Shown in pieces: positions 5,616 to 11,816 of a stretch of DNA of 28,848 nt (position 1 is its first letter; every line of letters starts with the position of its first letter). The position numbers and the translations under genes were made by a program. Origin of the DNA: BOG-908 sp964242595. Lineage in GTDB: Bacteria; Pseudomonadota; Alphaproteobacteria; Acetobacterales; Acetobacteraceae. The notes beneath the pieces are model-generated. The model saw only the letters and a program-made list of their open reading frames with translations. It searched no databases and was not told where the DNA came from. The DNA lies in NCBI GenBank assembly GCA_964242595.1, contig CAXTBC010000053.1, positions 1 to 28,848 of the forward strand, written 5' to 3'.

Positions 5616-6823
5616 TGATGTACCGGCCGGCCACCACCCTGATCCACGGCGCAACCGAGCGGACCCCTTACGGGGAGACCAGCGAGGCGGTGTTCCTGAC
5701 CTCCGGCTTCGTCTACGACGATGCCGAGCAGGCCGAGGCGACGTTCGCCGGCGACGTGGTGCACTACCAGTACTCGCGCTTCGGCAACCCGACGGTGGCG
5801 GCGTTCGAGCGGCGGATGGCGGCGCTGGAGGGGGCCGAGGCGTGCCGGGCCACGGCGACGGGGATGGCGGCGGTGAACGCGGCCATGCTGGCCCATTTAA
5901 AGGCCGGCGACCGGGTAGTGGCGAGCCGGGCGTTGTTCGGGAGCTGCCACTGGATCGTGAGCACGCTGTTGCCGCGGCTGGGGATCGCCTACGAGTTCGT
6001 GGACGCGGGCGACATGGACGCCTGGCGGGCGGCACTGGCGCGGCCGGCGCAGCTCGTGCTGATCGAGACGCCGAGCAACCCGATGCTGGAGATCGTGGAC
6101 CTGGCGGCAGTTGCGGCGCTGGCGCACGCGGCCGGCGCGCTGGTGGTGGTGGACAACGTGTTCGCGACGCCGCTGCTGCAGAAGCCGCTGGAGCTGGGGG
6201 CGGACGTGGTGGTGTACTCGGCCACCAAGCACATCGACGGGCAGGGGCGCGTGCTGGGCGGCGCGGTGCTGGGGCGGCGGGCCTGGGTGGAGGAGGTGCT
6301 GCAGCCGTTCGTGCGCAACACCGGGCCGTCGCTCTCGCCGTTCAACGCGTGGACGCTGCTGAAGGGCATGGAGACGATGAGCCTGCGGGTGGAGGCGGCC
6401 TGCGTGCGTGCGGCGGCGCTGGCCGACTTCCTGGCGGACGCGCCCGAGGTGTCGCGGGTGTGGTATCCGGGGCGGGCGGACCACCCGCAGCACGCGCTGG
6501 CGATGCGGCAGATGAGTGCAGGCGGCACGCTGGTGGCTTTCGAGTTGGCGGGGGGCAAGCCGGCGGCGTTCCGGTTCTGCAACGCGCTGCGCCTGGTGGC
6601 GATCAGCAACAACCTGGGCGACGCGCGCAGCATGGTGACGCACCCGGCGACGACGACGCACATGCGCATCGGGGCTGCCGAGCGGGCGCGGCTGGGGATC
6701 ACCGACGGCGTGGTGCGGCTGTCCGTGGGGCTGGAGGATTTGGCCGATCTGCGCCACGACATCGGCGGCGCGTTGCTGGCGGCGGGGCGGGGGGCGCTGG
6801 TGGAGCGGGAGGCGGCCGAATGA
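5612..6823 (+). CDS. metZ: O-succinylhomoserine sulfhydrylase (MetZ), PLP-dependent
   Basis: A 403-residue Cys/Met-metabolism PLP enzyme that makes homocysteine from O-succinylhomoserine and sulfide, in the direct sulfhydrylation branch of methionine synthesis. Visible features are YSRFGNPTV near residues 54-62, TGMAAVNAAMLA (PLP phosphate contact), ETPSNPMLEIVD, the PLP-ring Asp181 in VVVDNVFATP, and the Schiff-base Lys206 in YSATKHIDGQGR. The HIDGQGR/LGG wording after the lysine is typical of MetZ rather than cystathionine gamma-synthase. AAGGAG at 5602-5607 precedes three consecutive ATG codons (5612, 5615, 5618); the second has the best spacing. It is controlled by the SAM-II riboswitch upstream, and its stop overlaps the apaG start. 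Confidence 0.93.
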   Translation: MMMYRPATTLIHGATERTPYGETSEAVFLTSGFVYDDAEQAEATFAGDVVHYQYSRFGNPTVAAFERRMAALEGAEACRATATGMAAVNAAMLAHLKAGDRVVASRALFGSCHWIVSTLLPRLGIAYEFVDAGDMDAWRAALARPAQLVLIETPSNPMLEIVDLAAVAALAHAAGALVVVDNVFATPLLQKPLELGADVVVYSATKHIDGQGRVLGGAVLGRRAWVEEVLQPFVRNTGPSLSPFNAWTLLKGMETMSLRVEAACVRAAALADFLADAPEVSRVWYPGRADHPQHALAMRQMSAGGTLVAFELAGGKPAAFRFCNALRLVAISNNLGDARSMVTHPATTTHMRIGAAERARLGITDGVVRLSVGLEDLADLRHDIGGALLAAGRGALVEREAAE

Positions 6824-7257
6824 GCGGGGCGCGGGAATACGCGCTGCTGACGCGCGGCATCAACGTGCGGGTGGCGGCGTTCTATTTGGAGGAGCAGTCG
6901 GCGCCCGAGGCGGGGCGCTACGTGTGGGCGTACCGGGTGACGATCGAGAACCGCGGGCGGGAGACGGTGCAGTTGCTGCGGCGGACGTGGGAGATCACCG
7001 ACGCGCGGGGGCGGATGTTCAGGGTGGAGGGTGACGGCGTGGTGGGCGAGCAGCCCGTGCTGGAGCCGGGCGAGGCGTTCGAGTACACGTCCGGCACGCC
7101 GCTGGAGACGTCTTCGGGGTTCATGGTGGGCTGGTACCACATGGTGGCGCATGGGGCGGGGCCGGCGGTGGCGCAGCTGGGCGGGGGCGAGGCGTTCGAC
7201 GTGGCGGTGCCGGCGTTCAGCCTGGACAGCCCGGAGGGTGGTGGGCGGGTTCATTGA
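6820..7257 (+). CDS. apaG: ApaG domain protein
   Basis: A 145-residue protein of the ApaG (DUF525) family, a fibronectin-III-like beta sandwich. Typical motifs are TRGINVRVAAFYLEEQS at the start, YRVTIENRGRETVQLLRRTW, the block GEQPVLEPGEAFEYTSGTPL and then GFMVGWYHM. In enteric bacteria apaG loss affects Co/Mg efflux and Ap4A levels, but the molecular function is not established. The ATG at 6820 overlaps the metZ TGA (ATGA), so the genes are translationally coupled. The metZ-apaG pairing recurs, as I recall, in Acetobacteraceae and relatives. The last ten residues are Gly-rich. Confidence 0.93.
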   Translation: MSGAREYALLTRGINVRVAAFYLEEQSAPEAGRYVWAYRVTIENRGRETVQLLRRTWEITDARGRMFRVEGDGVVGEQPVLEPGEAFEYTSGTPLETSSGFMVGWYHMVAHGAGPAVAQLGGGEAFDVAVPAFSLDSPEGGGRVH

Positions 7258-7260
7258 AGT

Positions 7261-7396
7261 AAGGCAAGCAAGGCCTTCTTTCTTGAAAGAAAGAAGCAAA
7301 GAACTTTTGTCCGTTTTGGTGCGCGATGTTGAAGCAGCCGTGTTCAGTAGTAAAAGTTTTTTGGTTCTTTTTTTCAAAAAAGAACTCTTCCTTGCT
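7261..7396 (+). repeat. Family-1 AT-rich repeat, inverted pair
   Basis: The left arm (7261-7309) contains GCAAGGCCTTCTTTCTTGAAAGAAAGAAGC (given in pieces) and CAAAGAACTTTTG. The right arm (7350-7396) contains TAAAAGTTTTTTGGTTC and its hairpin mate AAAAAAGAAC. The spacer is 40 bp. The left arm begins right after the apaG stop codon, and the right arm ends about 50 bp before folE. As at 3711-3840, the left arm is of the CTTC/GAAG subtype and the right arm of the GTTC/GAAC subtype. Confidence 0.87.
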
Positions 7397-7445
7397 TCTC
7401 CGTTTCTACTAGCCAAGCAAAAGCCTCACAACAGGATGTCCGAGA

Positions 7446-8078
7446 TTGAACGAAGCCACCCCGCCCAAGCCGCAGCAAGCCGCGATCAGCGAGGCGCGGC
7501 CCACCCATGAGGACGCCGAGGCGGCGATCCGGACGCTGATCCGCTGGGCCGGCGACGACCCTGGGCGCGAGGGGCTGCGCGACACGCCCAAGCGGGTGGC
7601 GAAATCCTACCTGGAGTTCTTCCGCGGCTACGACGAGGACCCGGTGGCGATGCTGGAGCGGACCTTCGAGGAGGTGGAGGGCTACGACGAGATCGTGCTG
7701 CTGCGCGACATCCGGCTGGAGAGCCATTGCGAGCACCACATGGTGCCGATCATCGGGCGGGCGCACGTGGCGTACCTGCCGCACAGGCGGGTGGTGGGGA
7801 TCAGCAAGCTGGCGCGGGTGGTGGACGCCTACGCGCACCGGTTGCAGATCCAGGAGAAGCTGACCGCGCAGATCTGCAACACCATCAACGAGGTGCTGAT
7901 GCCGCTCGGCACGGCGGTGATCATCGAGGCGGCGCACGAGTGCATGACGACGCGGGGCGTGCACAAGACGGGCGTGAGCATGGTGACGAGCCGGATGCTG
8001 GGGGCGTTCCGCGACGATCCTTCGACGCGGCGGGAGCTGCTGGCGATGGTGGGCAACCGCGCGCCGCTGGAGGGTTAG
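7446..8078 (+). CDS. folE: GTP cyclohydrolase I (FolE)
   Basis: A 210-residue enzyme that converts GTP to 7,8-dihydroneopterin triphosphate, the first step of tetrahydrofolate synthesis. It is of the type I, zinc-dependent class. Zinc ligands are seen in SHCEHH and in HECMTTRGVHK, with the substrate-binding VGISKLARVVDAYA and LQIQEKLTAQI in between and the N-terminal block DPGREGLRDTPKRVAKSY. The frame has no ATG ahead of the conserved core. The best start is TTG at 7446, 9 nt after AGGA (7433-7436). An ATG at 7436 lies in another frame. folK, a later gene in the same pathway, is at 14.7 kb in this window but is not linked in an operon. Confidence 0.93.
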   Translation: MNEATPPKPQQAAISEARPTHEDAEAAIRTLIRWAGDDPGREGLRDTPKRVAKSYLEFFRGYDEDPVAMLERTFEEVEGYDEIVLLRDIRLESHCEHHMVPIIGRAHVAYLPHRRVVGISKLARVVDAYAHRLQIQEKLTAQICNTINEVLMPLGTAVIIEAAHECMTTRGVHKTGVSMVTSRMLGAFRDDPSTRRELLAMVGNRAPLEG

Positions 8079-8087
8079 GGCCTGTCG

Positions 8088-8222
8088 TTAATGGAGCCAG
8101 ACCAACGCGGCAGCCAGGTGGATGACGCCGAGGAGTCCCGTGCGGTTTATCGTATCGGGTGGTTATGGCCGGAACTGTTTGAGCTGTCGAAGAAGTCCTA
8201 GACGAGATGCCGCCCCTTGTAG
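8088..8222 (-). pseudogene. Decayed IS5-type transposase, C-terminal fragment A
   Basis: Reading the minus strand gives LYKGRHLV-stop-DFFD, then in another frame QLKQFRP-stop and LLGVIHLAAALVWLH-stop. This mirrors the usual DDE transposase end (ERHLVERFFNKLKQFRR...NFLGVIHLAAALVWL) of the IS5 superfamily. Internal stops and a frameshift show that it is dead. It begins only 9 bp beyond the folE stop codon. Confidence 0.82.
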
Positions 8223-8243
8223 AGAGGCGAGGTTTCTGGCGAC

Positions 8244-8363
8244 CTTCCGGTCGAAAACCTGTTCGCCAAGCTTGAGGACTGGCGCTCCGTCATCCTGCGT
8301 TACGATCGGTGTGCCGACGTCTTTATGGGCGCAATCACCGTTGCAGCGACCATTATGTTGTGA
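8244..8363 (+). pseudogene. Decayed IS5-type transposase, C-terminal fragment B
   Basis: The plus strand reads LPVENLFAKLEDWRSVILRYD then RCADVFMGAITVAATIML and a stop. This matches the C-terminal end of a second IS5-group transposase (R-IENMFAKLKDWRRI-TRYDRC...AICIAATVIFWL, from memory). It differs from fragment A in sequence and strand, so two elements inserted here. No upstream DDE core remains. Confidence 0.72.
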
Positions 8364-8462
8364 TTTCAAAGTGAGTTTTGATCCTAGGTTGCGAATTCAT
8401 ACAGCTGTCTGACTGGGTCGGCGTTCTTGCTCGCAGTTTGGGTATGGCGAGCAGGAGACTTT

Positions 8463-8580
8463 ATGAAGCAGCTCCATCGGCTGTCCGACGCGGCTTGGGC
8501 GCTGATGCGGCCGCATCAGCCCTCGCAGGCCGGCAAGCCGCGGGTGGCGTTGACGTCCCGACGCGTTAGCTCAACCACGC
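8463..8580 (+). pseudogene. Decayed IS5-type transposase, N-terminal fragment
   Basis: MKQLHRLSDAAWALMRPH then QPSQAGKPRVALTSRRVS resembles the N-terminal DUF4096 region of IS5-type transposases (RLSDAAWALIEPHLP...GKPRVDDRRVISG). The frame then loses similarity. It could belong to the same original element as fragment A or B after rearrangement. The remaining bases between 8079 and 8670 show no other gene. Confidence 0.7.
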
Positions 8581-8670
8581 GTTTCGGACCGCCAGCATTC
8601 GGGACGCGGCAAACGGACAACTTAGCCGGTGTTGCTGTGTTGGGATGTCGAGGCATCAGGAATGCAGTCG

Positions 8671-10071
8671 ATGAACCGCCGTTCTGCCACCCCGGCCGTG
8701 CTGTCCGTCCTGGCCGCGGGCGGCGCGATGTTCCTCGTGGCGCGTGCGGTTCAGCAGCGTCGCGCCCGCACCACCACGGCTTCCGGCCGGCCGCGCTGCC
8801 GCGTGGTGGTGCTGGGGGCCGGCTTCGGCGGCCTGAGCGCGGCGCTGCCGCTGGCGCAGTCGGACGCGGTCGAGCTGACGGTGATCGACGTGCAGAACCA
8901 TCATTTGTTCCAGCCGCTGCTCTACCAGGTTGCCACCGCAGCGCTGTCGCCGGACGACATCGCCGCGCCGGTGCGCGACGTGATCCCGGTGCTGCCCCGC
9001 ACCCACGTCATCATGGGCGCGGTGACCGGCATCGACACCAGCGCGCGGCAGGTCATCTGCTCGGGCCAACGCGTGCCGTATGACGAGCTGATCGTCGCCA
9101 CCGGCTCGCAGCCGAGCTATTTCGGCAATGATGACTGGGCGCCATTCGCACCGGGGTTGAAGACGCTGCACGATGCGCTGGACCTGCGGGGCCGCATCCT
9201 GCTGGCCTTCGAACGCGCCTGCGTCGAACAGGACCGCACCGAGCGTGACCGTCTGCTGACGTTCGTGCTCATCGGCGCCGGGCCGACCGGGGTGGAGATG
9301 GCCGGCTCGATTGCGGAACTGAGCCGCGAGACGCTGGCGCAGGATCACGAGCTGAGCCAGGTCACCCCCAAGATCATCCTGATCGAGGCCGGCAAGCGCG
9401 TGCTGGAAACCTTCCCGGAGGACCTGTCGGCAGACGCCGCCCGGGCGCTGCGTGCGCTGGGTGTGGAGATCCGCACCGGCACCAAGGTGACCGGGATGCA
9501 GAACGGGGTGGTGCACCTGGAGCACGGCTCCATCGCCGCCGCGACCATCGTGTGGTCCGCCGGCACCACGGCCACCCCGGTGGCGGATTGGCTGGACGTC
9601 AAGCCCAGCCATGGCGGCCGGGTGGAAGTCGGGCGAGACCTGGTGGTCCCGGGCCATGCGGGGGTGCGGGTCATCGGCGACGCTGCGTTGGCCCAGGGCG
9701 CCGACGGCAAGCCTCTGCCGGGCCTGGCGCCGGTGGCCAAGCAGCAGGGCGAGTATGCCGCCAAGGTCATTCTGCACCGCCTGGCGGGCCGCCCGGCGCC
9801 GCGGCCGTTCCGCTACCGCGACTACGGCACCATGGCGACCATCGGACGCGGCAAGGCGGTGGCCGAGTTCGGCTCGCTGCACCTGAACGGCCTGCCGGCC
9901 TGGCTGCTATGGGCCGTGGCGCACATCTTCTTTTTGATCGGCTTCCGCAGCCGGGTCATGGTCAGCATGCAATGGGCCTTCTCGTTCCTGGCCGACCGCC
10001 GTCCCGGCCGCCTGATCGCAGGTGCGGAGTCGCCGATCGACTCCAGGGTCATGGGCCATACTGCGGTGTAG
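8671..10071 (+). CDS. ndh: Type II NADH dehydrogenase-like FAD/NAD(P) oxidoreductase with N-terminal anchor
   Basis: A 466-residue pyridine nucleotide-disulfide family protein that most resembles NDH-2, which passes electrons from NADH to quinone without pumping protons. The FAD Rossmann motif is VVVLGAGFGGLSAAL (about residue 45), and the NAD motif is LIGAGPTGVEMAGSIAEL (about 205). The second FAD contact is VIGDAALAQGADGKPLPG followed by APVAKQQGEYAA, and the C-terminal membrane-surface region is LLWAVAHIFFLIGFRSR. Ahead of the FAD domain is a hydrophobic segment AVLSVLAAGGAMFLVARAV and a basic stretch, which is not usual for NDH-2 and suggests an inner-membrane anchor. AGGA at 8658-8661 favours the ATG at 8671 over the one at 8662. 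Confidence 0.88.
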   Translation: MNRRSATPAVLSVLAAGGAMFLVARAVQQRRARTTTASGRPRCRVVVLGAGFGGLSAALPLAQSDAVELTVIDVQNHHLFQPLLYQVATAALSPDDIAAPVRDVIPVLPRTHVIMGAVTGIDTSARQVICSGQRVPYDELIVATGSQPSYFGNDDWAPFAPGLKTLHDALDLRGRILLAFERACVEQDRTERDRLLTFVLIGAGPTGVEMAGSIAELSRETLAQDHELSQVTPKIILIEAGKRVLETFPEDLSADAARALRALGVEIRTGTKVTGMQNGVVHLEHGSIAAATIVWSAGTTATPVADWLDVKPSHGGRVEVGRDLVVPGHAGVRVIGDAALAQGADGKPLPGLAPVAKQQGEYAAKVILHRLAGRPAPRPFRYRDYGTMATIGRGKAVAEFGSLHLNGLPAWLLWAVAHIFFLIGFRSRVMVSMQWAFSFLADRRPGRLIAGAESPIDSRVMGHTAV

Positions 10072-10073
10072 TC

Positions 10074-10105
10074 GATCGGGCCAGCCCGGCGGGGCTGGCC
10101 CGATC
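10074..10105. terminator. Bidirectional terminator hairpin between ndh and SDR genes
   Basis: GATCGGGCCAGCCC (10074-10087) pairs perfectly with GGGCTGGCCCGATC (10092-10105) around a 4-nt loop. It starts 2 bp after the ndh stop codon and ends 19 bp before the stop of the convergent SDR gene. There is no long U-run, but a 14-bp GC-rich stem between convergent genes is a good terminator candidate. Confidence 0.7.
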
Positions 10106-10124
10106 CCATGGCAGGCTCGCCCGG

Positions 10125-11006
10125 TCAGCCGCCAGTAGCGAACCCCGGATATAACGTCATGCCGCCGTCCACGAACAGCGTGGTGCCGGTGACGTAGTCG
10201 GACGCGTCGGACGCCAGCCACACCGCCGCCTGCGCGATGTCGTCCGGCTCGCCGATGCGCTTGTAGGGCACGAGCGTCATCAGGTCGGCATAGGCCTTCT
10301 CGGTATTCCACGCCGCCGTGTTGATCGGGGTGCGGATGGCACCCGGCGCGATGCTGTTCACGCGGATGAAGTGCGGCGCCAACTCCTGCGCGATGCTCTG
10401 CATCATCATCATGATTCCGCCCTTGGACGAGGCGTAGTTGACGTGCCCGGCCCAGGGGATCTGCTGGTGCACCGAGCTCATGCAGATCAGCTTGCCCGCC
10501 GCCTGCGACACCGACGCCACCACGCCGCGCTTCTTGAACTCCTTTGCCGCCGCCCGGGTACAGAGGAACTGCCCGGTCAGGTTGATGCCGATCACCGTCT
10601 CCCAGTCCTGCAGCGTCATCTCCGGAAACGAGCAGTCCTTCTGCAGCCCGGCATTGCTGACGGAGATGTGCAGCGTGCCGAACTGGGCGATGGCGGCGGC
10701 GTACATCGCCTCGACCTCGTCCTCCTTGCTGACGTCGGCCTTGAGGGTGATCGCCTTGCGGCCCATGCCCTCGATCTTGTGGGCGACCTCCTCGGCAGCT
10801 TCGGGGTGGGTGACGTAGTTGATCGCTACGTCCGCGCCTGCCCGGGCCAGGCCCAAGGCGACCGCCTCGCCGATGCCGGAGTTGGCGCCGGTGACGAGTG
10901 CGGGCTGGCCGGTCAGGACCTGGTGATAGGGAGCATGCGGCAGCCGGCTGGCGTCCGGCAGGGCGGGGGCGGTCGGCTCTTTGGAGTTCAGCGGGGCATC
11001 GGCCAT
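10125..11006 (-). CDS. SDR-family oxidoreductase (glucose 1-dehydrogenase-like)
   Basis: A 293-residue classical short-chain dehydrogenase with an extra N-terminal stretch of about 30 residues. The cofactor motif is TGANSGIG (39-46), followed by NAG (118-120), catalytic Ser177/178 in CMSSVHQ, and Tyr191-x3-Lys195 in YASSKGG. The C-terminal part has RVNSIAPGAIRTP and the closing GTTLFVDGGMTLYPG, typical of glucose 1-dehydrogenase-like and YhdF/YgfF-like SDRs. The segment RGVVASVSQAAGKLICMSS has a small insertion before the serine strand. The substrate cannot be told from sequence. The ATG at 11006 is preceded by GGAG 8 nt upstream. The stop codon faces ndh across the hairpin. Confidence 0.88.
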   Translation of the reverse strand: MADAPLNSKEPTAPALPDASRLPHAPYHQVLTGQPALVTGANSGIGEAVALGLARAGADVAINYVTHPEAAEEVAHKIEGMGRKAITLKADVSKEDEVEAMYAAAIAQFGTLHISVSNAGLQKDCSFPEMTLQDWETVIGINLTGQFLCTRAAAKEFKKRGVVASVSQAAGKLICMSSVHQQIPWAGHVNYASSKGGIMMMMQSIAQELAPHFIRVNSIAPGAIRTPINTAAWNTEKAYADLMTLVPYKRIGEPDDIAQAAVWLASDASDYVTGTTLFVDGGMTLYPGFATGG

Positions 11007-11326
11007 GGTGGGCGCTCCGTGGATGCGGCCCGGCGCCGGTGCAAGTGACGCGATGCAGCGCGGCCGGGCCCGAGGACGGGACTGACCGAGGTTTGGCCAG
11101 CCTAACTTGACCAACGGGCCGTTCCGGCGGGCGTTCCGCCGGCGCAGGTCGTTGAAGGTCAGAATGCCCCGAACTGCCGCGACGACTGCATCCAGGAGGA
11201 CCGCATCGCCGTGGCCGAGATCGTCCGTGGTGATTCAGAAAGCGCCCATGTCGCGACAAGAAAGGGGCTCTAGAAAATCCTAAACATGTCAGTAGTTCGG
11301 TCGATCATATAGTATTCGTCCCGAAA
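11007..11326. other. Intergenic gap with no recognised gene
   Basis: This 320-bp stretch lies upstream of the SDR gene and downstream of acpS. It holds a GC-rich hairpin CCGGCGG-GCGTT-CCGCCGG at 11124-11142 and an AT-richer section near 11250-11330. I see no gene, RNA or member of either repeat family. The SDR promoter should lie in its left part but cannot be assigned. Confidence 0.55.
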
Positions 11327-11731
11327 TCAGATGACAGTACATGAGATGATTACTTGCGCAAATGCGTAGGGCACTTCATCGGTCATCGTCAAAGCCAACT
11401 CCGCTTTCGTGCCGCCTGGGGTGATCGCTCGTAGCCGAGCCAAAGCCCCGCCAGTGAGCGCCAGCGTCGGCTTTCCGCCCGGGAGGTTCACCACACCCAT
11501 GTCGGAGTGGAACACGCCCTGGCTGAAGCCGGTTCCAAGCGCCTTGGCACAGGCTTCCTTTGCGGCGAAGCGCTTGGCGTAAGTGCCGGCGTGTAGCGCC
11601 GGAGTGCGGCGCGCCGCGCGCGCCCGTTCTTCGTCTGTGAACACGCGCTGCAGGAAGCGATCGCCAAACCGAGCCATCACCTTCTCCACACGCCGGATGT
11701 CGCACAAATCCGCACCAAGCCCGATGATCAT
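11327..11731 (-). CDS. acpS: Holo-[acyl-carrier-protein] synthase (AcpS)
   Basis: A 134-residue phosphopantetheinyl transferase that loads the CoA-derived arm onto acyl carrier protein. The start IIGLGADLCDIRRVEKV carries the Mg-binding Asp, and the second signature KRFAAKEACAKALGTG carries the catalytic Glu/Lys. GLGADLCDIRR is the wording I associate with alphaproteobacterial AcpS. The ATG at 11731 is the only sensible start, but no clear Shine-Dalgarno precedes it; instead a run of eight G (11751-11744 on the minus strand) ends 12 nt upstream. The C-terminus ends IISCTVI, which is less typical of the family. It follows rsh in the same direction, 85 bp away, across one family-1 repeat. Confidence 0.93.
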   Translation of the reverse strand: MIIGLGADLCDIRRVEKVMARFGDRFLQRVFTDEERARAARRTPALHAGTYAKRFAAKEACAKALGTGFSQGVFHSDMGVVNLPGGKPTLALTGGALARLRAITPGGTKAELALTMTDEVPYAFAQVIISCTVI

Positions 11732-11769
11732 GATTGCATTACGCCCCCCCCGCAGCGCGCGCCAACAAG

Positions 11770-11813
11770 CAAAGGTTTTTTGGCTCTTTTCAAGAAAGAA
11801 CCGCTTGCCTTCC
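11770..11813 (-). repeat. Family-1 AT-rich repeat, single unit
   Basis: The plus strand has CAAAGGTTTTTTGGCTC, hairpin CTTTTCAAGAAAGA and ACCGCTTGCCTTCC. On the coding (minus) strand it therefore follows the rsh stop codon in the left-type orientation. No partner arm is present before acpS. Confidence 0.78.
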
Positions 11814-11816
11814 TGC

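Noticed and set aside
5563..6819. A plus-strand frame running from 5563 through metZ into apaG as one protein
   Set aside because: Only the part from 6820 is coding (apaG). Upstream it is a shifted reading of metZ with Gly/Ala/Arg-rich nonsense.
7259..7430. Small proteins with KSFLVLFFKKE-like sequences at many loci
   Set aside because: They are translations of the AT-rich intergenic repeat; the same peptide appears wherever the repeat is read in that frame.
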